A stretch of 64,000 nucleotides of DNA. Source: Vibrio cortegadensis. GTDB lineage: Bacteria > Pseudomonadota > Gammaproteobacteria > Enterobacterales > Vibrionaceae. The stretch lies in NCBI RefSeq assembly GCF_024347395.1, contig NZ_AP025473.1:1310280-1374279 (forward strand). The letters are read 5' to 3'. Positions 37,120 through 44,414 of this stretch are shown here, one piece after another. Each line of letters starts with the position of its first letter. The first letter of the stretch is position 1. A program made the translations under genes and the position numbers. Under the pieces are notes generated by a model that was not told the origin of the DNA, ran no database searches, and was given only the letters and a program-made list of their open reading frames with translations.

Positions 37120-38736
37120 TTAAAAACTCGACAGATTAACCAACTCTTGAGTGTAACTGTGTTGTGGCGAAGCAAACAGAGACTGCGTGTCACCCTGCTC
37201 AATTATCTCCCCATTACGCATCACTATCGTGTAGTGGCACAACGATTTAACGACATTAAGATCATGGCTAATAAACAGATAAGTCAAACCATATTTCTGC
37301 TGTAAATTTTTCAGAAGATCCAGTACTTGCGCTTGCACCGTTCGATCCAGTGATGAGGTTGGCTCATCAAGCAAAATAAACTCCGGCTTCAAAATCAGAG
37401 CGCGTGCAATGGCAATTCGCTGGCGTTGTCCTCCAGAAAATTCATTGGGATAGCGATGTCGCGTATTCGGATCTAAATCAACCTCTTTCATCACTTCGCA
37501 AATCATGGCATCCAGCGTCTTTTCATCATGTTCTTGGTGAACTCGTAACCCTTCTCCGATGACTTGAGCCACTGACATTCTCGGGTTCAGCGCCGAAAAT
37601 GGATCTTGAAAGACAACCTGCATTCGACTTCGAAATGGCAACATCCCTTTTCTGTCTAACCCTTGCAGTTCACTGCCTTGAAACGATATTGAACCTTCAC
37701 TTTTCAATAACTTGAGGATAGCCATACCTGTTGTTGATTTACCTGAACCACTCTCTCCAACCAAGCCGATAGAGTGACCTTTACGCAAATCGAAGTGCAT
37801 ATCCGTCACGGCTTTGATATGAGAAACCACTCGTTTGAATATTCCTCCGGTAATGGGGAACCATACTCGTAGCTGGCTTACATCAAGCAAAGATGGTGCA
37901 TCAACTTCAACATCAACCGGCAAGCCTCGTGGATCAGAATTAATCAGCTTCTGCGTGTACGGGTGAGAAGGGGCCGCAAAAACGGTTTTGCACTCTCCAA
38001 TTTCAACCACTTCTCCCTCTTTCATTACCGCAACTCTGTCAGCGATTCGGCGCACAATACTCAAATCGTGGGTGATAAACAGCATTGCCATACCCAACTC
38101 TTGTTGCAAGTTTTTAAGTAAATCTAAGATCTGAGCCTGTACCGATACATCTAATGCGGTGGTCGGTTCATCGGCAATTAATAGCTCAGGTTCATTGATC
38201 AGTGCCATCGCAATCATTACGCGCTGACGCTCTCCGCCCGATAACTCATGCGGGTACGCATTTATTTTTTGCGCTGAGTGACGAATCCCCACTTTATCTA
38301 ACCAAGAAATCGCCAACTCTTCTGCTTTCTTTGTGCGCATACCACGGTGAATGGCTAATGTTTCAACTAACTGCTTCCCAATCTTATGTAGTGGGTTCAG
38401 TGACACCATCGGCTCTTGGAAAATCATCCCGATGCGCCCGCCACGAATTCCTCGCAACTGTCGCTCTGAGCAACTCAGAATATCGGTACCATCAAAAGTA
38501 ATACTGCCCGATAAGTAGTGAGACGAACCTTTAGGAAGCAATTTTAATACTGAGTTTGCGGTGACCGACTTACCCGAACCACTCTCACCTACGAGCGCGA
38601 GCGTCTCCCCTCGCTTTATGCTCAACGAAACGTCGTGTGTCACTTGATCAATACGGTTGTCTCTACCAAACCCAACCGATAGCTTATCAATCGTTAACAC
38701 CGTTTTTTGAGAATTGTCATTCATCATTCTGATCAT
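37120..38736 (-). CDS. yejF: Peptide ABC importer, fused double ATPase
   Basis: A 538-residue protein with two ABC domains in tandem. The first has Walker A GESGSGKS, signature LSGGERQRVMIAMAL and Walker B LLIADEPTTALD; the second has GESGSGKS, FSGGQRQRIAIARAL and FILLDEPTSSLD. A fused pair is characteristic of YejF. With YejB and YejE it powers uptake of peptides bound by YejA, including microcin C-type peptides in E. coli. Its start overlaps the yejE stop by four bases (ATGA). Last gene of the operon. Confidence 0.95.
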   Translation of the reverse strand: MIRMMNDNSQKTVLTIDKLSVGFGRDNRIDQVTHDVSLSIKRGETLALVGESGSGKSVTANSVLKLLPKGSSHYLSGSITFDGTDILSCSERQLRGIRGGRIGMIFQEPMVSLNPLHKIGKQLVETLAIHRGMRTKKAEELAISWLDKVGIRHSAQKINAYPHELSGGERQRVMIAMALINEPELLIADEPTTALDVSVQAQILDLLKNLQQELGMAMLFITHDLSIVRRIADRVAVMKEGEVVEIGECKTVFAAPSHPYTQKLINSDPRGLPVDVEVDAPSLLDVSQLRVWFPITGGIFKRVVSHIKAVTDMHFDLRKGHSIGLVGESGSGKSTTGMAILKLLKSEGSISFQGSELQGLDRKGMLPFRSRMQVVFQDPFSALNPRMSVAQVIGEGLRVHQEHDEKTLDAMICEVMKEVDLDPNTRHRYPNEFSGGQRQRIAIARALILKPEFILLDEPTSSLDRTVQAQVLDLLKNLQQKYGLTYLFISHDLNVVKSLCHYTIVMRNGEIIEQGDTQSLFASPQHSYTQELVNLSSF

Positions 38737-39788
38737 CCTTGCTGATGCGGATCAAAAGCATCGCGAACGGCTTCACCAACGAAAACCAACAGCGTGAGCA
38801 TTAAAGATAAGATGGCAAAGGCAGAGAGCCCGAGCCATGGTGCCTGTAGGTTCGATTTACCTTGCGCTAATAACTCGCCAAGCGATGGAGAGCCAGCAGG
38901 CAGGCCAAAACCTAAGAAATCTAAAGAGGTTAACGTGGTGACAGATCCAGACAATATAAAAGGCATCATGGTTAGAGAAGCCACCATTGCGTTAGGTAAC
39001 ATATGCCGCAACATAATCCGCTTATCGTCGACTCCCATCGCCAATGCCGCCCGTACGTAATCAAAATTTCGGCAACGCAAGAATTCCGCCCGAACAATAC
39101 CCACTAAACTCATCCAGCTAAACAACACCATGATCCCAAGTAACCACCAGAAATTCGGCTCCACAAAGCTCGATAAAATAATCAACAAAAACAGGGTTGG
39201 CATGCCAGACCATACTTCAATAAAGCGCTGCCCCATCAAGTCAATCCATCCGCCGTAATAGCCTTGTGTCGCCCCTACCACCACGCCAATGACACTTGAA
39301 ACAATCGTTAGTACAAATCCAAACAGCACTGATATACGAAAACCATAGATGATCCGAGCAAGTACATCTCGCCCTTTATCATCGGTCCCCAACCAGTTTG
39401 TCCCATCAGGCGCAGAAGGCACCGCGCTACCAATATCATAATTTATCGTATCGTAACTAAACCGGATGAGAGGCCAAATGATCGTGCCATTTTCTTCTAT
39501 CAACTCAATCACATAAGGATCGGTATAGTCGGCTTCTGTTTCAAACTCGCCACCAAATTCGGTTTCAGCATACTGATTAACAATCGGTAAATACCAACCG
39601 CTGTTATATTCCACCAGCAGAGGTTTATCATTTGCGACCAATTCAGCAAACAAGCTAAAAATGAAGAGTGCAGAGAAAATCCAGAGTGACCAATAGCCGC
39701 GACGGTTGGCTTTAAATCGAGCAATTCTTGCCTGTGTTAGAGGGTTTTTAGGTTGTAATAGGCCGTATTTTCCGACTAGAAAACTCAT
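38733..39788 (-). CDS. yejE: Peptide ABC importer, permease
   Basis: A 351-residue DppC-type permease. One N-terminal helix (about 33-53) is followed by a long periplasmic segment (DKPLLVEYNSGWYLPIVNQYAETEFGG) that is special to YejE, then about five helices. The EAA-like loop reads ALAMGVDDKRIMLRHMLPNA. It starts 1 bp after the yejB stop and overlaps yejF, so translation is coupled. It forms the membrane channel with YejB. Confidence 0.95.
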   Translation of the reverse strand: MSFLVGKYGLLQPKNPLTQARIARFKANRRGYWSLWIFSALFIFSLFAELVANDKPLLVEYNSGWYLPIVNQYAETEFGGEFETEADYTDPYVIELIEENGTIIWPLIRFSYDTINYDIGSAVPSAPDGTNWLGTDDKGRDVLARIIYGFRISVLFGFVLTIVSSVIGVVVGATQGYYGGWIDLMGQRFIEVWSGMPTLFLLIILSSFVEPNFWWLLGIMVLFSWMSLVGIVRAEFLRCRNFDYVRAALAMGVDDKRIMLRHMLPNAMVASLTMMPFILSGSVTTLTSLDFLGFGLPAGSPSLGELLAQGKSNLQAPWLGLSAFAILSLMLTLLVFVGEAVRDAFDPHQQG

Positions 39789-39789
39789 G

Positions 39790-40878
39790 CTAACGTGCCT
39801 CGAAATCGATACGCGGATCGACCCACGTATAAGTCAAATCAGAAATAATACTCAATAGGAGTCCAAGCAGAGTCATTATGTACAAAGAGCTAAAAACTAC
39901 TGGGTAGTCACGCTGTATGGTCGATTCAAAGCCAAGCAAGCCAATACCTTCAAGTGAAAACATCACTTCAATAAGCATTGAACCAGTAAAGAAAATACTG
40001 ATGAATGCACTTGGGAATCCGGCAATAATAATCAGCATCGCATTACGGAAAACGTGCTTATAGAGAATACTGCTCTCATCCAAACCTTTTGCCCGAGCGG
40101 TCACTACATATTGCTTGTTGATCTCATCAAGAAATGAGTTTTTAGTGAGCATACTCAATGTGGCAAAACCACCAATTACCATGGCAAAGATAGGCAAGGC
40201 TAAGTGCCAAAAGTAATCGATGATTTGTTGATACCAATTTAACTGTTCAAAATTACTCGACACTAAGCCGCGCAACGGAAACCAACTAAAATAGTTACCA
40301 CTGGCAAATAAGATGATCAAAATAATGGCGAACAAAAAACCGGGGATCGCATAACCGATGATCACCATGGCACTGGACCAGATATCAAAACGAGATCCGT
40401 GATGAATGGCTTTCATGATCCCTAATGGAATCGAGATTAAATAGATAATTAAAGTGCTCCATAGCCCTAATGAGATAGAGACAGGAAGCCGGTCTTTAAT
40501 CAAATCAATGACGTTTCCGCCTTTGAACAAACTTTGCCCAAAGTTAAAAGTGGCGTAATTTTTCAGCATGTCAAAGTAGCGAGCATGAATCGGTTTATCG
40601 AAACCAAACTGCTTTTTTATCTCTTCAACCACTTCAGGATCTAAACCGCGAGAGCCTTTATACCCGGAAGATGACACCTCATCTCCTGCGCCTAAATCCA
40701 CCTCTTTACCGCCACCGCTAAAACGCTCCATGATACCGGAGTTATGTCCTTCCATCTGCGCGATAGCCTGCTCAACAGGCCCACCTGGTGCAATCTGAAT
40801 GATGAAGAAGTTGATGGTGATGATGGCCCACAATGTAGGCACTACCAGCAGTAGCCTTCGAAATATATACGCTGCCAT
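39790..40878 (-). CDS. yejB: Peptide ABC importer, permease
   Basis: A 362-residue DppB-type permease. The family opening MAAYIFRRLLLVVPTLWAIITINFFIIQIAPGGPVEQAIAQM is followed by the extended periplasmic loop of YejB (about residues 40-95). The TM bundle follows, with the docking loop TARAKGLDESSILYKHVFRNA. It lies 12 bp downstream of yejA. Confidence 0.95.
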   Translation of the reverse strand: MAAYIFRRLLLVVPTLWAIITINFFIIQIAPGGPVEQAIAQMEGHNSGIMERFSGGGKEVDLGAGDEVSSSGYKGSRGLDPEVVEEIKKQFGFDKPIHARYFDMLKNYATFNFGQSLFKGGNVIDLIKDRLPVSISLGLWSTLIIYLISIPLGIMKAIHHGSRFDIWSSAMVIIGYAIPGFLFAIILIILFASGNYFSWFPLRGLVSSNFEQLNWYQQIIDYFWHLALPIFAMVIGGFATLSMLTKNSFLDEINKQYVVTARAKGLDESSILYKHVFRNAMLIIIAGFPSAFISIFFTGSMLIEVMFSLEGIGLLGFESTIQRDYPVVFSSLYIMTLLGLLLSIISDLTYTWVDPRIDFEAR

Positions 40879-40890
40879 GAAACTCTCTTT

Positions 40891-42711
40891 CTATTGACGT
40901 TTTTCAGGAAGTTTCGCGGCTTTCTGTTTGGAAACCCACCATGTATCAATCCCTAAATCATATTCAGGCAGTATTTCTGGGCGTTCAAACTTGTCCCAAC
41001 TGGCCACACGATACTCGCCAACAAACCATTGAGGGATAATGTAGTGATTCCACTGCAAAACTCTATCCAGCGCACGGCCTAACGATAGCAGTTTTTCAGG
41101 ATCTTCCTGACTGTTTGAAATTTGTTCTGTTAATGCGTCAACAGCAGGATCCATCACACCAGCGGTGTTGTAGGTTGAATCAATAAAATGAGAATTCCAG
41201 ATAATCATTAAGTTTGAACTTGGGTATGGGTTCGCTGAGTACGTTGATGACACCATGTCAAAATCACGATCGCGTAAACGTTTTATGTACTGAGTGGTAT
41301 CCACCGTTCGGATTCGCATATCAATGCCCATCAGCTTCATATTTTTCTGAACAGGTGTCGCGATACGTTCTGTGGTCGGGCTATAAATCAAAAACTCGAA
41401 AGACAGTGGCTCTCCAGTTTTCTTATTGGTCATCACTTTGTTTTTCAGCTCCCACCCTGCCGCTTTAAGTAACTTAAACGCAGTACGCAATTGTGGACGG
41501 ATACGACCGGAACCATTCGTCACTGGCGGCTGATACTCTTGAGTAAACACTTGCGCTGGAATCGCATCTTTTAATGGATTTAAGATCTTTAATTCAGCGT
41601 CTGACGGTAAGCCTTTCGCTTCGTAATCTGTATTTTGGAAAAAGCTCCGAGTGCGAGAATACTGCCCGTAGAACATGTTTTTATTCATCCACTCAAAATC
41701 CATAGCGTAAGTTAACGCTTCTCTCACCTTCGGATCTTTAAACATTTCTCGTTGCGTGTTGAATACAAATGCCTGAGTACTTTCCGGCTTCTGGTGCTGG
41801 ATCTCCTCTTTTTTTATGAAGCCTTTGTCGAAATTCACACCTGTATATGAGTTCGCCCAAAACTTGGCTGAATTCTCTTGGCGAAAATCGAACTCCCCCG
41901 CTTTAAACGCTTCTAACATAACCGTGTCATCACGATAATAGTCATACTGTATTTGCTTGAAGTTATTACGCCCAATATTGACGGGAAGATCCGCCGCCCA
42001 ATAGTCATCTACCAAAGAGTAAGTCACGCTTTGGCCCAGTTTGTAGCCTGTAATGTTATACGCTGAACTACCTACAGGAGGTTCCATGAGCGGTTCATTG
42101 AATTTTTTATCTTGCCAAAAGTGTTTAGGCAGTACACGGGTGCCTTGAGCAAAGCTGAACAACTTTTCTCGATTCGGTTCTTCCATTTCAATGCGAACCA
42201 CCAGATCCGATTTAGCCACCACTGACTTTATCTGCTTATAGTAAGAGCGATATTGCGGAACACCTTCACTCATGAATTTATCGAAGGTGAACGCCACATC
42301 GTGAGCAGTGATCGGCTGTCCATCATGGAATTTCGCTTTGGGATTAATCTCAATTTCCATCCAAGTATAATCGTCGGAGTAGCGAACTTTAGAGGTGATC
42401 AGTGGATAGTAGGCGTCGATTTCATCGGCAGGAGAAAACATCAAGGTATCGTACAGTTCACCACTCTTTGCCGCCGCAACACCACGCGAGGCAAAACGGT
42501 TGAAGTTGTCATAAGTACCAACTTGACCATAAGTGACATTGCCATATTTAGGGGCGTTGGGATTAACGTATTCGAAATGGCTAAATTCCGCTGGATATTT
42601 TGCCACTCCAAAACCAACAAGTTGCGTGGTTTCGATAATGTTTGCGGCAAAAACGGTTGAACTCAGAATGCTGACAGCAGCGCCGACAATAAAACGATTC
42701 CACTTTACCAT
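40891..42711 (-). CDS. yejA: Peptide ABC importer, periplasmic binding protein
   Basis: A 606-residue SBP_bac_5 protein with a signal peptide ending STVFA-AN (residue 23). The order follows YejA: a KYPAEFSHFEYVNPNAPKYG opening, FHDGQPITAHDVAFTFDKFM, then ESTQAFVFNTQREMFKDPKVREALTYAMDFEW. It binds oligopeptides in the periplasm. First gene of yejABEF; no dedicated regulator is adjacent. Confidence 0.95.
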   Translation of the reverse strand: MVKWNRFIVGAAVSILSSTVFAANIIETTQLVGFGVAKYPAEFSHFEYVNPNAPKYGNVTYGQVGTYDNFNRFASRGVAAAKSGELYDTLMFSPADEIDAYYPLITSKVRYSDDYTWMEIEINPKAKFHDGQPITAHDVAFTFDKFMSEGVPQYRSYYKQIKSVVAKSDLVVRIEMEEPNREKLFSFAQGTRVLPKHFWQDKKFNEPLMEPPVGSSAYNITGYKLGQSVTYSLVDDYWAADLPVNIGRNNFKQIQYDYYRDDTVMLEAFKAGEFDFRQENSAKFWANSYTGVNFDKGFIKKEEIQHQKPESTQAFVFNTQREMFKDPKVREALTYAMDFEWMNKNMFYGQYSRTRSFFQNTDYEAKGLPSDAELKILNPLKDAIPAQVFTQEYQPPVTNGSGRIRPQLRTAFKLLKAAGWELKNKVMTNKKTGEPLSFEFLIYSPTTERIATPVQKNMKLMGIDMRIRTVDTTQYIKRLRDRDFDMVSSTYSANPYPSSNLMIIWNSHFIDSTYNTAGVMDPAVDALTEQISNSQEDPEKLLSLGRALDRVLQWNHYIIPQWFVGEYRVASWDKFERPEILPEYDLGIDTWWVSKQKAAKLPEKRQ

Positions 42712-43111
42712 GTATTTCTCCCTACTCTCTTAGCGATATCCATTACGCACTTGTATTGTTTGTCTTTTATCAGAACGAAAAGTTTCATGCGTAATTTAAG
42801 TATAGAGAAAATATAAGGCTATGTAATGATTAATAAAATGCTAGCCCATATCTTCGGCTCTTATTGAGTCTTTAATCACATAAAGCCTTTACGCATAAGC
42901 CTTGATTGCGTTTTTAGCATGCAACGCGGCTTCTATTTGAGTGTTTTTTAGGCAGCCATATTCGCTGATATAAGTCATTTTACGAGCATGAACCCTTTTC
43001 AATTTTATAAGATTAATGACTAAACATGGTTTTTAAACCTAAAATGCCGTATGTTGCAAAATGTTACGAAAATTGCCTTTGATTTCATCAGACCCATGCT
43101 AAGGAAATTCA
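42712..43111. other. 400-bp intergenic region between yejA and the LysE gene
   Basis: Divergent promoter region. It contains a short minus-strand ORF at 42889-42978 (29 residues from MTYISEYGCLKNTQ) with protein-like composition but no good ribosome site; an in-frame TTG extension exists. No family is recognised, and it could be a gene remnant. The rest is AT-rich and unassigned. Confidence 0.4.
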
Positions 43112-43732
43112 ATGAGTTCTAGCTTACTTTTGGCATTCATCCCGACCTTCTTCTTTGTCTCCATTACTCCGGGAATGTGTATGACCCTTGCGCTTAGCTT
43201 GGGCATGAGTGTTGGTTATAAGCGAACCTTATGGATGATGATTGGCGAATTAGCAGGCGTCGCCGTAGTCTCCATTGCTGCGGTGCTCGGTATTGCTGCG
43301 GTGATGCTCAATTACCCTTGGCTGTTTACTGGATTTAAGATCCTAGGGGCTAGTTACCTATTCTATTTGGGCATTCAAATGTGGCGCTCTAAGGGGAAAC
43401 TCGCGATCAGTGCTGATACCCAAAATGTTAAAGTGGGTAAAGATTGGGATTTGGTGGTTCAAGGGTTTGTCACCGCTATCGCCAACCCAAAAGGCTGGGC
43501 ATTTATGATCTCGCTGCTTCCGCCATTTATCAACAATGAAGCACCACTGGTACCGCAACTGTCGATTCTTGTCTCTATTATCTTAGTTTCTGAATTTGTG
43601 TGCATGACACTCTACGCCACTGGTGGAAAAGGGTTAAAGCGTGTGCTTGGTCATTCAGAAAATGTACGAGTGATGAACCGAATTTCAGGTAGCTTAATGA
43701 TGGGTGTCGGGATCTGGCTTTTTGTGAGTTAA
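43112..43732 (+). CDS. LysE/RhtB-family amino acid exporter
   Basis: A 206-residue inner-membrane exporter with about six helices. The family signature near the N-terminus is FVSITPGMCMTLALSLGMSVGYKRTL, and the central GFVTAIANPKGWAFMISLLPPF is the conserved second landmark. Likely cargo is a neutral or basic amino acid or homoserine lactone-type molecule; specificity cannot be inferred. AAGGAA lies 6-7 nt before the ATG. Alone between yejA and the copper protein. Confidence 0.9.
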   Translation: MSSSLLLAFIPTFFFVSITPGMCMTLALSLGMSVGYKRTLWMMIGELAGVAVVSIAAVLGIAAVMLNYPWLFTGFKILGASYLFYLGIQMWRSKGKLAISADTQNVKVGKDWDLVVQGFVTAIANPKGWAFMISLLPPFINNEAPLVPQLSILVSIILVSEFVCMTLYATGGKGLKRVLGHSENVRVMNRISGSLMMGVGIWLFVS

Positions 43733-43822
43733 TTGATTAAATAATTATTTATGTGATGAATGGGTCATTTAGGCTCATTCTCTCTCTGCATTGAGTCTAA
43801 GTAGTGGTGCAAATACGATAAA

Positions 43823-43843
43823 TACGTATAATTCTTATTATCA
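43823..43843. promoter_or_regulatory. Fur-like box upstream of the cupredoxin gene
   Basis: Read on the minus strand, TGATAATAAGAATTATACG resembles the Fur consensus (TGATAATGAGAATCATTATCA) over its first 13-16 bases; the right arm is poor. It lies 20-40 bp before the likely ATG. Confidence 0.4.
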
Positions 43844-43862
43844 ATCACTTATAAGCTCTTTT

Positions 43863-44324
43863 ATGAAACCACTATTTTTACTGGCTCTTTCGCTATTTAT
43901 TGCTCAATCTGCTCATGCTGAAACTCAAGTAATCAAACAAGTTTTTGATATCGAAACTACTGACTTTGATGCCATGTATCAATTCATCCCTGACTATGTC
44001 GAAATTGAAGTGGGTGAAAAAGTTCGTTTTGAAGGTTCGGTTGGTTCTCATACCGCGCACAGCATAAAAGGCATGATCCCTGAAGGGGTAAAACCCATCA
44101 CTATCGCCTACTCCGATGTATCTGAAGTGACGTTCGATAAGCCCGGCGTTTATGGTATTAAATGTAAGGTTCACCACCGATACGGCATGGTTGCTCTGAT
44201 TGTTGTCGGTGATCCTAGCGGTAATATTGTTCAAGCTCGTGAGGCTGCGAAGAAACGCGTTAGCCGCCGTGCACAAGATAAAATGCAGGCAATGCTGGAT
44301 AAAGCTGAAAAGAAAATTCCTTAA
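43863..44324 (+). CDS. Pseudoazurin-like cupredoxin
   Basis: A 153-residue periplasmic blue-copper electron carrier. The ATG at 43863 starts a clean signal peptide (MKPLFLLALSLFIAQSAHA-ET); the frame opens at 43791. Copper ligands fit pseudoazurin: a His in SHTAHSIKGMIPEG, then Cys-x2-His-x4-Met in KCKVHHRYGM. The body aligns by eye with pseudoazurin (IKGMIPEG, FDKPGVYGIKCKVHHRYGMVALIVVGD). A Lys/Arg-rich helix ends the protein. It is convergent with the iodate reductase operon, 90 bp away, and could exchange electrons with it or with the di-haem proteins (inference). A Fur-like box upstream suggests use under iron limitation. Confidence 0.85.
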   Translation: MKPLFLLALSLFIAQSAHAETQVIKQVFDIETTDFDAMYQFIPDYVEIEVGEKVRFEGSVGSHTAHSIKGMIPEGVKPITIAYSDVSEVTFDKPGVYGIKCKVHHRYGMVALIVVGDPSGNIVQAREAAKKRVSRRAQDKMQAMLDKAEKKIP

Positions 44325-44333
44325 TTCAGACAC

Positions 44334-44362
44334 AAAAAAGGTGGCCTCACCACAAGGCCACC
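44334..44362 (-). terminator. Terminator of the idr operon
   Basis: A perfect 7-bp GC-rich stem (GGTGGCC with GGCCACC, 9-nt loop). On the minus strand it is followed by six T (complement of 44334-44339). It lies about 50 bp past the idrA stop. Confidence 0.88.
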
Positions 44363-44414
44363 AATGACACTCTTTCCCGATGTTATCTCTTTACTACCTA
44401 AACCTCGTCATTAC

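Noticed and set aside
42889..42978. 29-residue ORF upstream of yejA
   Set aside because: Composition looks protein-like, but there is no ribosome site and no recognised family, so it is not listed as a gene.
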